This document shows, in pieces, positions 1 through 7,732 of a stretch of DNA of 24,004 nt (its first letter is position 1; every line of letters begins with the position of its first letter). Made by a program: the position numbers and the translations under genes. The DNA is taken from the NCBI GenBank assembly GCA_959022495.1, contig CAUEYX010000044.1:1-24004 (forward strand), given 5' to 3'. The notes beneath the pieces were generated by a model. The model saw only the letters and a list, made by a program, of their open reading frames with translations, was not told the origin of the DNA and did no database searches. This stretch comes from an uncultured Lachnospiraceae bacterium (GTDB lineage: Bacteria > Bacillota > Clostridia > Lachnospirales > Lachnospiraceae).

Positions 1-33
1 CTGACCCCTCCGCGGAGGGGTCAGGCCCCTTTA
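1..33. repeat. GC-rich palindromic repeat, copy 1 (cut by window edge)
   Basis: Bases 1-24 form a perfect palindrome with arms CTGACCCCTCC and GGAGGGGTCAG around a GC centre, followed by GCCCCTTTA. The outer left arm expected from the other two copies (AAAGGGGC) would lie outside the window. It is related to copies at 8095-8134 and 12864-12905. The right end touches the stop codon of the leftward gene at 31, so in RNA it would fold immediately after that gene. The T/A run beside it is only three bases, so it is a weak intrinsic terminator at best. Confidence 0.85.
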
Positions 34-1077
34 TTCTCCTCGATATTCCCTCACAATTTCAATCATATTCAGATAATTTTCAGCAGGCACATAATCCGGA
101 ATGGAATTTCCTGTGCCAAATGCGATTCCTCCGTGACCCTCGCACTTTTTGAGTACATCAAAAATATACTCTTTCATCTCCTGCTTCCCAGCGCCGCATA
201 CAACATCCACGTCAATCCCTCCGAAATTCCCGATCCGGTCACCATACCGCTCCACCCACTCCGGAAACGGCGCGATCTGGTCTTCATTGGAATGTTTTGC
301 ATTAATTCCCACTTTTTCAATCAGGTCATCCATCACTGAAAAGATCTTTCCACAGGAATGGAGCAGGAAAGGCCTGCCATAGCTGTGTACCAGATCCACA
401 ATTGGCTTGTACTTCGGAAGGATCAGTTCTTTTGTGTCGTCCGTGGACAAAAGTGTGCTGCTTTTATATCCCAGGTCATCCCCGAAACGGAGCACGCAGT
501 AAATATCCCCGAACTCTTCCATGAACCTTTTCCATATCTTCAAATTGACTTCCCCCACTTTTTGGAACAGTCCGTGATATAATTCTTCATCGTCTGCCCC
601 GATATAGCAGAGTCCCTGATATCCTGTCAGATCCTGGACACACTCGAAGATCCCGTTGCCCGGCCCCCCGACCGCCATCATCCCGGCAGGCATTTCCTCC
701 CTGAGAATGCGGAAATACTTTGAATACTCTTTAAAATACAGTTCCGGTATCTCCTCCCAGGGATAATTCTTAAAATCATCCTCATCCTGTATAACCGGGA
801 CGACTCTGCTGTCACCGAGCGCGCCGCTTCCCGGCATGATCTGTCCAATACACTGCTCAAATGTCACTGTATCGTATCCGTGTATCCTGAAAAAGTTACA
901 ATATATTCGAAAGAACTCATGGATATCATTCTCATTTCCTTTATAAAGGGACTCCATATCCACGCCTTCGATCTCGCCAATCTTATTAATAGACACATTG
1001 TGCTCATACAGTGGCAGTCTTACTGCTTGTTGATTCATCGCCGCCTTCACGATATTTCTGTAATCCGGTTCAAACAT
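31..1077 (-). CDS. Uroporphyrinogen decarboxylase (URO-D) family protein, corrinoid-methyltransferase-like
   Basis: This 348-aa cytoplasmic protein resembles the URO-D/MtaA/MtbA superfamily, not the haem enzyme HemE. Visible features are a His-x-Cys motif in LLHSCGK (about H240 and C242) and a distal Cys (about C312) just before GGIAFGTGNSIPDYVP. This H-x-C...C spacing matches the zinc site that activates thiols in corrinoid methyltransferases of the family. The start at 1077 is preferred over an in-frame ATG at 1110 because AAGGAAGGAG precedes it at good spacing. No corrinoid protein gene is adjacent, so the substrate is unknown. The gene is divergent from an AraC-family regulator at 1285 that probably controls it. 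A methyltransferase or demethylase role is inferred from the family; the family call is firm, the reaction is not. Confidence 0.8.
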   Translation of the reverse strand: MFEPDYRNIVKAAMNQQAVRLPLYEHNVSINKIGEIEGVDMESLYKGNENDIHEFFRIYCNFFRIHGYDTVTFEQCIGQIMPGSGALGDSRVVPVIQDEDDFKNYPWEEIPELYFKEYSKYFRILREEMPAGMMAVGGPGNGIFECVQDLTGYQGLCYIGADDEELYHGLFQKVGEVNLKIWKRFMEEFGDIYCVLRFGDDLGYKSSTLLSTDDTKELILPKYKPIVDLVHSYGRPFLLHSCGKIFSVMDDLIEKVGINAKHSNEDQIAPFPEWVERYGDRIGNFGGIDVDVVCGAGKQEMKEYIFDVLKKCEGHGGIAFGTGNSIPDYVPAENYLNMIEIVREYRGE

Positions 1078-1163
1078 TTTATTTTCTCCTTCCTTCTTGA
1101 GTGTACCCATACGATGCCGGCGTTGTTACCCGGTCATAGGACCATTGACTTTTCTCTGCGGTC

Positions 1164-1192
1164 ATTATATAATCTTCAAAATTGTATTACAA
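1164..1192 (-). promoter_or_regulatory. Sigma-A-type promoter of the URO-D-like gene
   Basis: On the minus strand, -35 TTGTAA (complement of 1187-1192) and -10 TATAAT (complement of 1164-1169) are separated by 17 bp. The -10 lies about 87 bp upstream of the start at 1077. One arm of the inverted repeat at 1174-1187 fills the spacer and touches the -35, so a bound regulator would sit directly on this promoter. Confidence 0.6.
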
Positions 1193-1221
1193 TCAATTAT
1201 ATATGCCATACAATTTTGAAG
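1174..1221. promoter_or_regulatory. Perfect inverted repeat, candidate operator for the AraC regulator
   Basis: CTTCAAAATTGTAT at 1174-1187 is repeated as its exact reverse complement at 1208-1221, with a 20-bp spacer (34 bp centre to centre, about three helical turns). It lies in the divergent intergenic region between the URO-D-like gene and the AraC-family gene and overlaps the leftward promoter. The arrangement fits a regulator dimer on one DNA face. Binding by the neighbouring AraC protein is inference. A hairpin is unlikely to act as a terminator here because it lies upstream of both genes. Confidence 0.6.
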
Positions 1222-1284
1222 CAAAGACATACAGCAAATCCTCCATACCACCATCTGATAAAGAGTAGAAAGGCAGGCAGACCG

Positions 1285-2178
1285 ATGAGAAAAGTACCAG
1301 ATCTTCGTGACACTTACATGCTGACAAAAGACCGCATTGTTCTTACAGAAGAACAGCTCCATATCCCCGGCATCCGCATGTTTGGGAGGCACCTGCAGAA
1401 AACAGCCACTCATTCTATCTTCTGGCATTATCACAAAGATGCCTTCGAATTCTCAATCCCTGCAAAAGGAAGTTTCTCCTTTTCCACAGAAGAGAAAGAT
1501 TACACATTTTCCGGCGGCAGTGTATTCATCTCGTTTCCCGACGAAATCCACGGAACCAACCAGATCCCTGTGACCGTTGGTGATCTGTACTGGTTCCAGC
1601 TCGATATCAGCGACGACAGCAGTCTCCTCTTTTTAAACAGGGACGCGGCGGTACACCTCATCCAGCAGCTCAAAGCTCTGCCCAGCCACATTGTGAAGAC
1701 GGACATCCGCAAAACCCTCCCCCTGGTCAAAAGAATGTTTGAATTGGCCCAGAGCAATGCTGACCCTTTCCTGACTGCCTCCTTTTTCCTTTTTTTCCTG
1801 CATCTGCTGATCCGGTATTCCGGCAGGGAATCTTTTCCCATGTCCTATGACATCCGCAAAGCCTATGACCGGATCATGGCAGACCCTGCGCAGGAGTTCT
1901 CCCTAGAAGATCTTGCCTCCGTATCCGGTCTCTCCTGCTCCCAGTTCAAGCAGAAATTCAAAACCCAGCTGGGCGTATCCCCCCGCCATTTTATTAACGA
2001 ACAGAAAATAGAGTATGCCAAAAAGCTCCTGGCGGAAGGCCGGAGCGTAACGGAAGTCTCTATGATGCTTAATTTTTCCACAAGCAGCTATTTTTCAACT
2101 GTATTTAAAAAATACACCACCCATACCCCAAAAGAATATGTCCGCGGTCTGCCCGGGCGCCGCTCCGAATACAGCTGA
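1285..2178 (+). CDS. AraC/XylS-family transcriptional regulator
   Basis: A 297-aa cytoplasmic regulator. The N-terminal part has a cupin-like sensing region with IFWHYHKDAFEFS around residues 45-60. The C-terminal hundred residues carry two helix-turn-helix units (SLEDLASVSGLS, then SVTEVSMMLNFSTSSYFSTVFKKY) ending with TPKEYV, the standard AraC signature. The reading frame is open upstream to 880, but the long version would run through the divergent promoter and over the start of the neighbouring gene. ATG 1285, preceded by AAAGG, gives the usual family length and is preferred; the ribosome site is modest. It probably regulates the divergent URO-D-like gene through the inverted repeat at 1174-1221. 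The ligand is unknown. Confidence 0.85.
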   Translation: MRKVPDLRDTYMLTKDRIVLTEEQLHIPGIRMFGRHLQKTATHSIFWHYHKDAFEFSIPAKGSFSFSTEEKDYTFSGGSVFISFPDEIHGTNQIPVTVGDLYWFQLDISDDSSLLFLNRDAAVHLIQQLKALPSHIVKTDIRKTLPLVKRMFELAQSNADPFLTASFFLFFLHLLIRYSGRESFPMSYDIRKAYDRIMADPAQEFSLEDLASVSGLSCSQFKQKFKTQLGVSPRHFINEQKIEYAKKLLAEGRSVTEVSMMLNFSTSSYFSTVFKKYTTHTPKEYVRGLPGRRSEYS

Positions 2179-2211
2179 GATCTGTCCGCTGACATTTCAC
2201 CTAGATTTCAC

Positions 2212-2241
2212 TTGACATTTTTCGCTGTCCTGGACTACAAT
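2212..2241 (+). promoter_or_regulatory. Promoter of the M-box/mgtE transcript
   Basis: Consensus -35 TTGACA (2212-2217) and -10 TACAAT (2236-2241) are separated by 18 bp. Transcription would begin near 2248, a few tens of bases before the M-box fold. Confidence 0.75.
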
Positions 2242-2269
2242 AGGACACGTAAAAAAGGAATACATCATT

Positions 2270-2424
2270 TCGGTAGGTGAGGTTACCACAGGGATTTGGG
2301 TCCTGCCCGGAGATTGCTGCCGCGGAATCGTGGAGACACGATGAGCTGGTCAGCAGGCGGTGTCGTGAAGGCGCTGCCTAACGCAATTGATATGCCCTGT
2401 GATGCTAAAGCTTGAACGATGCGT
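2270..2424 (+). promoter_or_regulatory. M-box (ykoK) magnesium riboswitch
   Basis: The leader carries the conserved M-box blocks in order: GGTAGGTGAGG at 2272-2282, GATTGCTGCC near 2312-2321, GGCGCTGCCTAACG near 2370-2383, and GATGCTAAAGCTTGAACG at 2401-2418. A long-range helix is visible between CACAGGG (2287-2293) and CCCTGTG (2395-2401), and TAGG near 2274 can pair with CCTA near 2377. M-box RNAs sense Mg2+ and commonly favour a downstream terminator when Mg2+ is ample. Here a terminator (2462-2505) and then the Mg2+ transporter gene mgtE follow, exactly the known arrangement. Confidence 0.93.
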
Positions 2425-2461
2425 GTTTTACATGGGTATGGTTTTTTATAGGAAAACGATC

Positions 2462-2505
2462 GCTCCGTCATTGTTCAGGCAGTGACGGAGCTTTTTTGTT
2501 TTTTT
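2462..2505 (+). terminator. Riboswitch-controlled intrinsic terminator
   Basis: Perfect 9-bp stem GCTCCGTCA (2462-2470) with TGACGGAGC (2483-2491), then six T, a G and seven T. It lies between the M-box and mgtE, so it is the expected expression platform: formed when Mg2+ is bound, bypassed when Mg2+ is scarce. Confidence 0.92.
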
Positions 2506-2609
2506 ACCGGCACATATCCAATCAGACGGATCTGCTTTGAAATCAAAAAACCGCAGATATCTGCCCTAATCTTCCGAAATCAGCATAACAGAACAAAGGA
2601 GGTGAGGTT

Positions 2610-2795
2610 ATGGACTCTGGCGCCAGTTATCACTCGTGCGGCTTAAAGGACAAAAATTATATAAAGAGAGGGATTTATCATGAACAAAGAGATTTTTGTG
2701 AAACTTCTCCAGCAGCGTCAGTTCAAAGCTGTGAGGAGTATTTTGGATGTAATGAACGAAGTGGACATAGCCTCACTGCTCTCAGATCTGGATGA
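2610..2795 (+). CDS. Short leader ORF with a strong ribosome site, overlapping mgtE out of frame
   Basis: An ATG at 2610 follows a near-perfect ribosome site AAAGGAGGTGA (2595-2605) with 7-nt spacing, one of the best in the window. The 61-codon frame runs past the mgtE start (2680) and ends inside mgtE at 2795, in a different frame. It resembles no family I know. It lies after the riboswitch terminator and would be translated only on read-through transcripts. It could be a regulatory leader ORF that modulates mgtE initiation, or a fortuitous frame behind a purine-rich element. No independent evidence of coding selection is visible. Confidence 0.3.
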   Translation: MDSGASYHSCGLKDKNYIKRGIYHEQRDFCETSPAASVQSCEEYFGCNERSGHSLTALRSG

Positions 2796-4011
2796 CCGTG
2801 AACTTGCCCTTGCTTTCCGCCTGATCCCGAAAGACAAAGCAGCGGAAGTCTTTTCCAATATGGAGACTTCCATGCAGACTTATCTTGTGGATATCTTTTC
2901 AGAAAGGGAGCTGAAAGAACTTCTCGATGATCTTTACATGGATGACACGGTAGATCTACTGGAAGAGCTTCCGGCCAACCTTGTGAACCGTATCCTGGAC
3001 ACAGTCAGCGCTGCTGACCGAAGCCTGATCAACCAGCTTCTGAACTACCCGGATGACAGCGCCGGCAGCATTATGACCACAGAATACGTGGATATCCGGG
3101 AATCCATGACCGTCGCGCAGGCCATGGCACACATTAAGGAAACCGGTATCCATAAAGAAACCATCTACACGTGCTATGTTACGAATCGAAGGAAACTGGT
3201 GGGCATTGTCAGCGCAAAGGACCTGATGACATCGGACGATAACGTGCTTATCAAAGATTTGATGGAGACAGAAATCATATCCGTCAGCACTCATACGGAT
3301 CAGGAAGAAGTCGCCCGGCTCTTCACCAAATATGATCTGCTCGCGCTCCCGGTCCTGGATCAGGACGGCCTTATGGTAGGCATCGTCACATTCGATGACG
3401 CCATGGACGTCATGGTGGACGAGGCCACTGAGGATATCACAAAGATGGCGGCTATGAGCCCCAGCGAAAAACCGTACTTTGAAACTTCGGTATTTGACCA
3501 CGCAAAACACAGAATCGTGTGGCTTTTGGTCCTTATGTTTTCCGCCACAATTACCGGCACGATCATCACGAAATACGAGGATGCCTTCGCCGCTGTCCCG
3601 CTGCTTGTATCCTTTATCCCCATGCTGATGGATACCGGCGGAAACTGCGGTTCACAGAGCGCCACCCTGATCATACGCGGCATCGCGCTTGGTGAGATCC
3701 AGTTCAAAGACATTTTCAAGGTCATTTTCAAGGAATTTCGCGTATCCCTCATTGTGAGCGTGGCGCTTGCCCTGGCAAATGGCATCCGTATCCTGATTAT
3801 GTATAAAGACGCTGCCCTGGCCCTGGTGATCGGCTTGTCTCTGGCCGGAACCGTCATTATTTCCAAGCTGATCGGATGTCTGCTGCCCCTCCTGGCGAAA
3901 AAAGTCCGCCTGGACCCGGCAATCATGGCTTCCCCGCTGATCACCACACTGGTAGACACCTGCTCTATATTGATCTATTTTAATATCGCGACCATGCTCT
4001 TCCACCTTTAG
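2680..4011 (+). CDS. mgtE: Magnesium transporter MgtE
   Basis: 443 aa, normal MgtE length. An acidic helical N domain (about 1-125) is followed by a CBS pair (about 130-255, with VGIVSAKDLM and VGIVTFDDAMDV) and a C-terminal five-helix membrane domain (about 275-443). The pore region shows MDTGGNCGSQSATL (318-329) and DPAIMASPLITTLVDT, whose Asp (D426) corresponds to the ion-selecting aspartate of characterised MgtE. In the family, Mg2+ binding to the N and CBS domains closes the channel, so this gene is controlled both at protein level and by the M-box upstream. The start at 2680 has AGAGAGGGA upstream at suitable spacing. It is monocistronic, ending at a bidirectional terminator shared with convergent ilvE. 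Confidence 0.97.
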   Translation: MNKEIFVKLLQQRQFKAVRSILDVMNEVDIASLLSDLDDRELALAFRLIPKDKAAEVFSNMETSMQTYLVDIFSERELKELLDDLYMDDTVDLLEELPANLVNRILDTVSAADRSLINQLLNYPDDSAGSIMTTEYVDIRESMTVAQAMAHIKETGIHKETIYTCYVTNRRKLVGIVSAKDLMTSDDNVLIKDLMETEIISVSTHTDQEEVARLFTKYDLLALPVLDQDGLMVGIVTFDDAMDVMVDEATEDITKMAAMSPSEKPYFETSVFDHAKHRIVWLLVLMFSATITGTIITKYEDAFAAVPLLVSFIPMLMDTGGNCGSQSATLIIRGIALGEIQFKDIFKVIFKEFRVSLIVSVALALANGIRILIMYKDAALALVIGLSLAGTVIISKLIGCLLPLLAKKVRLDPAIMASPLITTLVDTCSILIYFNIATMLFHL

Positions 4012-4023
4012 AAATCGAAAAAA

Positions 4024-4069
4024 GAGGATATCCGCCATATCACCGTTCCGGTATATGGCAGGTATCCTC
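4024..4069. terminator. Bidirectional terminator between mgtE and ilvE
   Basis: A long stem pairs GAGGATATCCGCCATAT (4024-4040) with ATATGGCAGGTATCCTC (4053-4069); only one wobble and one mismatch interrupt it. It is flanked by AAAAAA on the left and TTCTTT on the right, so it can end transcripts of both convergent genes. Confidence 0.85.
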
Positions 4070-4094
4070 GTTCTTTATCTGTCAGGCTTCTAAC

Positions 4095-5120
4095 CTATTC
4101 GATCACTTTAATCCATCCTTCGGGAGCTTCGATATGTCCCATCTGGATACCAGTCAGCGTATCATACAGCTTCTGTGTAACCGGTCCCATTTTCTCCATT
4201 CCGCTGGGGAAACAGATCTCTTTCCCATGATCCACAATCCTGCCCACAGGTGAGATCACTGCTGCCGTGCCGCACAAGCCGCACTCAGCGAAGTCTTTCA
4301 CCTCGTCAAAGTATACATCTCTCTCTTCAACTTCCAGTCCCAGGTAGTGCTCCGCGACATACATAATCGATCTTCTTGTAATGGACGGAAGAATCGTGCT
4401 GGAGTGTGGAGTAACGACTTTGTTATCTTTTGTGATAAAGATAAAGTTCGCGCCGCCCGTCTCTTCTACTTTTGTCCTTGTGGCTGAATCGAGATACATA
4501 TTCTCGTCAAAACCATTCGCATGGGCTGTCACGATCGCGTGGAGGCTCATCGCGTAGTTCAGCCCTGCCTTAATATGCCCTGTACCGTGCGGCGCGGCTC
4601 TGTCAAAGTCAGATACACAGATCGTGATCGGCTTCGCCCCGCCTTTAAAATACGGTCCAACCGGAGTTGTAAAAATACGGAACTGATATTCATCAGCGGG
4701 TTTTACCCCGATAACCGGATTGATTCCGAACATATACGGCCTGATGTATAATGTCGCCCCTGAACCATAGGGCGGAACATATGCGGCGTTGGCTTTAACA
4801 ACCTGTGCCACCGCGTCCACAAAACGGTCCTCCGGGAACACCGGCATTTCCAGACGTTTCGCTGAATCCACCATACGCGCGGCGTTGAGATCCGGGCGGA
4901 ATGTAACGATACGTCCATCCTCCGTAGTGTATGCTTTCATTCCTTCAAACACGGTCTGCGCGTACTGAAGTACTCCCGCGCATTCATTCATTGTAATATT
5001 GGCGTCATCGATAAGAGCTCCCTCATCCCACTTACCATCCTTGTAATTAGATACATAGCGCTTATCTGTCTGCATATAGCTAAAGCCGATATTCTCCCAG
5101 TCAATCTTTTTCTTCTCCAT
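4095..5120 (-). CDS. ilvE: Branched-chain amino acid aminotransferase
   Basis: A 341-aa fold-type IV PLP enzyme that interconverts Val/Leu/Ile and their 2-oxo acids with 2-oxoglutarate/glutamate. PLP lysine is K184 in GHIKAGLNYA, and E220 begins the ETGGANFIF cofactor motif. The N-terminal ALIDDANITMN and QTVFEGMKAY segments are typical. Length is that of the longer BCAT group that includes mammalian enzymes. C280 and C283 form a CxxC (ECGLCG) at the site where mammalian BCATs carry a redox CxxC; whether it is redox-active here is unknown. The start follows GGAGGAG. It has its own consensus promoter (5176-5204) in the gap after ilvN, so it can be expressed apart from the T-box-controlled ilvBN, though read-through may add to it. 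Confidence 0.96.
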   Translation of the reverse strand: MEKKKIDWENIGFSYMQTDKRYVSNYKDGKWDEGALIDDANITMNECAGVLQYAQTVFEGMKAYTTEDGRIVTFRPDLNAARMVDSAKRLEMPVFPEDRFVDAVAQVVKANAAYVPPYGSGATLYIRPYMFGINPVIGVKPADEYQFRIFTTPVGPYFKGGAKPITICVSDFDRAAPHGTGHIKAGLNYAMSLHAIVTAHANGFDENMYLDSATRTKVEETGGANFIFITKDNKVVTPHSSTILPSITRRSIMYVAEHYLGLEVEERDVYFDEVKDFAECGLCGTAAVISPVGRIVDHGKEICFPSGMEKMGPVTQKLYDTLTGIQMGHIEAPEGWIKVIE

Positions 5121-5175
5121 TGTGACTCCTCCATTCCTCCGGTCAAAACAAGCCTTTTCATTCTTTCTGCTGACA

Positions 5176-5204
5176 TTATAATACTGTGTTTAAAAAAAAT
5201 CAAG
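5176..5204 (-). promoter_or_regulatory. Promoter of ilvE
   Basis: On the minus strand -35 TTGATT (complement of 5199-5204) and a perfect -10 TATAAT (complement of 5176-5181) are 17 bp apart. It is placed about 55 bp before the ilvE start. A small hairpin AGAG/CTCT followed by a T run overlaps the -35 and may weakly end ilvN transcripts. Confidence 0.75.
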
Positions 5205-5357
5205 AGTGCGCTCTGTTTTTTGCTTTCCATTCTCCAAACACACACTTTCGTCCAGACAGCGGCGCTTCCAAACAGAATGGATCTGTCAGCGGATATGCTA
5301 TACGAAGTACAAGGTATCGATTTTCCGGCAGCGCTCAGTAAACCACAAAGTAATTTA

Positions 5358-5867
5358 TCACCTCTCCATCATGCTGATGGACTCGATGCCCACGCTCCCT
5401 CCGCGTACGACCTCAATGCTCTTAAACTCTTCTTTCATCAGCTTAACTACAGCATCATTCTTTGTGGCAGTCTGCACGAATTCCACAAGTACACTGTCCC
5501 TGCCGTAATCTATGACCTTCGCTTTGAAGGTTTCCGCGATCTGGAAAACCTCCACCTTCGCCGCCGGCGTGCAGTGAAAGACCTTCACATAAAGAATCTC
5601 CTTCATACGCACAAAAATATCCGTAAAATCAATTACCTTAATCACCTCGATCATTCGATTGAGCTGCTTTTTGATCTGTTCAAATGTCTCGTCGTCACTG
5701 ACTGTCGCGATGGTCATCCTTGACACAGTCGGGTCTTCTGTCGTTCCAACGGTCAGGCTGTCAAGATTGTACGACTTTGCCGAAAATAACCCCGAGATTT
5801 TCGACAGCACACCCACCTGATTCTCTACATAAAGGGAGATCCACCTTTTTTTCATGCCATTATCCAT
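5358..5867 (-). CDS. ilvN: Acetolactate synthase small (regulatory) subunit
   Basis: 169 aa. An N-terminal ACT domain (about 5-80, WISLYVENQVGVLSKISGLF) is followed by the ALS_ss C-terminal domain (about 85-165, with KVFHCTPAAKVEVFQIAETF). It binds branched-chain amino acids, gives feedback inhibition, and stimulates the catalytic subunit. ATG 5867 is chosen because GGAG lies 9 nt upstream; an in-frame GTG at 5873 sits too close to that site. It starts 24 nt after the ilvB stop, so the two are co-transcribed under the T-box. Confidence 0.95.
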   Translation of the reverse strand: MDNGMKKRWISLYVENQVGVLSKISGLFSAKSYNLDSLTVGTTEDPTVSRMTIATVSDDETFEQIKKQLNRMIEVIKVIDFTDIFVRMKEILYVKVFHCTPAAKVEVFQIAETFKAKVIDYGRDSVLVEFVQTATKNDAVVKLMKEEFKSIEVVRGGSVGIESISMMER

Positions 5868-5891
5868 TCTCACGCTCTCCTTTCCGTGCTT

Positions 5892-7610
5892 TTAACAGTC
5901 CATGATCATATCTTCTAAAGTTCCGCCCGGCTGAATCATCGGGTAAACCAGGTCTTCCGGATCGATGATAAATTCGATCAATGTCGGAGCCTTTGTATTT
6001 TTCTTTGCCTCCTCAAATGCGGCGGCAATTTCTTCCTTTTTAGTCACGCGGATTCCCTTCGCCCCGTAGCTCTCTGCCAGTCTCACAAAGTCCGGCGTAT
6101 ACTCCGGCATCTCTTCCCCGTTCGTCCTGCGGTACAGAGCTCCGGCGCGCAGATTCGTCATACCGTATCTCTTCCCGTAGAAGAGCTTCTGCCACTGGCG
6201 CACCATGCCAAGATATTCATTGTTAAACACGCAGAGGACAAGCGGCAGTTCCTCCAGCACCGCGGTGGCGAACTCCTGAATATTCATCTGCATGCCGCCG
6301 TCGCCGGAGATGGCGATAACCGCCTTGTCAGGATTCCCAAGCTTTGCCCCGATAGCGGCAGGGAACCCGTATCCCATTGTCCCCAGTCCCCCTGAGGTGA
6401 CGAGCTGCTTCTTCTCCGTGATTTCGGCGTACTGTGTCACAAACATCTGGTGCTGGCCTACGTCTGTGGCAATGATTGCGTCATCAAACTGACGGTTCAT
6501 TTCATCGATAATATCCATGGGTGTCATATGGCTGTGATGTTTCATGGTAAGAGGATGCTCCTCTTTCCATGCCTGGATCTGATTCAGCCATTCCTGAGTG
6601 CCGCAGGGTTCTACATACTCATTCATCTTTGTCACTGCCTCAAGGGCATCTGCCACAATCGGCACATGTACATGGATATTCCTTGATATGGAAGCAGTGT
6701 CAATATCAATATGTACAATCTCCGCATTGGGGGCGAATGCATGGAGCTTCCCTGTGATGCGGTCATTAAACCGTGTCCCGATGGAGAACAGCAGATCACA
6801 TTCGCCCACTGCCATGTTTGCCGCGTACTGTCCGTGCATCCCCAGATTTCCAATGAAAAGCGGATGGTTTGTGGGGACTGCGCCCCGTCCCATAATGGTC
6901 GTCACCACCGGTACATTGGTCTTATTTACTACTTCTGTAAATATGGCATTCGCGCGTGCGATATTCACTCCCCCGCCCGCGAGGAACAGTGGTTTTTTCG
7001 CTTTCTTCAGCATCTTAAGCGCGCGTTTGAGCTGTCCCATATGAACGCTCGTATTCGGCTTATAGCCGCGGATATTTACCGTCTCCGGATACTCCGGGCT
7101 TCCCAGTTCTCCCATCACGTCCTTGGGCAGATCGATAAGCACCGGCCCAGGACGCCCGGTCCTTGCGATATAAAAAGCTTCTTTAATGATCCTTCCCAGA
7201 TCTTCGCGGTTGCGCACGGTCACACCGTATTTCGTAATACTTCGCGTGATCCCGACAATATCCACTTCCTGGAACGCGTCATTTCCGATAAGGTGCTTTG
7301 CCACCTGGCCGGTAAAGCAGACCAGCGGCACGCTGTCATAATTCGCTGTGGCAAGGCCGGTCACAAGGTTGGTGGCTCCCGGCCCGCTTGTAACGAGGCA
7401 GACGCCCACTCTGCCTGTGGTTCTGGCATACGCGTCTGCTTCATGGACAAGTGCCTGCTCATGCCGCGGCAGGATCACCCGAATATCATCCTGTTTATAC
7501 AGCTCATCGCTGATATCAATGGTACACGCTCCTGGATAACCGAAGATCGTGTCCACGCCTTCCTCCTTCAATGCCCTGACCAGTAATTTGTTTCCTGTGA
7601 TCTTTCTCAA
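5892..7610 (-). CDS. ilvB: Acetolactate synthase large (catalytic) subunit
   Basis: 572 aa from a TTG start. It condenses two pyruvates to acetolactate, or pyruvate with 2-oxobutyrate, the first common step of Val/Leu/Ile synthesis, using thiamine diphosphate, Mg2+ and FAD. Visible are the catalytic Glu (E51 in RHEQALVHEADAYAR), the FAD-region segment SIGTRFNDRITGK, and the ThDP/Mg motif GDGG (436-439) followed by NN (463-464). The TTG at 7610 has AAAGGAGG 8 nt upstream and gives a normal length. The upstream in-frame ATG at 7724 lies inside the T-box terminator, and the ATG at 7664 has no ribosome site. It lies first in the ilvB-ilvN operon, controlled by the T-box leader at 7701-8000. Confidence 0.96.
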   Translation of the reverse strand: MRKITGNKLLVRALKEEGVDTIFGYPGACTIDISDELYKQDDIRVILPRHEQALVHEADAYARTTGRVGVCLVTSGPGATNLVTGLATANYDSVPLVCFTGQVAKHLIGNDAFQEVDIVGITRSITKYGVTVRNREDLGRIIKEAFYIARTGRPGPVLIDLPKDVMGELGSPEYPETVNIRGYKPNTSVHMGQLKRALKMLKKAKKPLFLAGGGVNIARANAIFTEVVNKTNVPVVTTIMGRGAVPTNHPLFIGNLGMHGQYAANMAVGECDLLFSIGTRFNDRITGKLHAFAPNAEIVHIDIDTASISRNIHVHVPIVADALEAVTKMNEYVEPCGTQEWLNQIQAWKEEHPLTMKHHSHMTPMDIIDEMNRQFDDAIIATDVGQHQMFVTQYAEITEKKQLVTSGGLGTMGYGFPAAIGAKLGNPDKAVIAISGDGGMQMNIQEFATAVLEELPLVLCVFNNEYLGMVRQWQKLFYGKRYGMTNLRAGALYRRTNGEEMPEYTPDFVRLAESYGAKGIRVTKKEEIAAAFEEAKKNTKAPTLIEFIIDPEDLVYPMIQPGGTLEDMIMDC

Positions 7611-7700
7611 TTTTCCTGCCTCCTTTTCTTTAAGACCTTCCCGCCTCCTGCGGTCTGCCTGCATCTGTCCTGCGGACAGGATATCACTGCCGCTGATGTA

Positions 7701-7732
7701 AAAGAAAACCCTGAGCATCTGCATGCTCAGGG
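7701..7732 (-). terminator. T-box terminator before ilvB
   Basis: On the minus strand CCCTGAGCAT pairs with ATGCTCAGGG (stem 7709-7732), followed by TTTTCTTT (complement of 7701-7708). It competes with the T-box antiterminator at 7745-7758. Confidence 0.9.

Noticed and set aside
6711..7586. 291-codon open frame on the plus strand
   Set aside because: It lies entirely opposite ilvB, whose motifs and length are intact; its content (many His/Cys/Arg) is that of a shadow frame.
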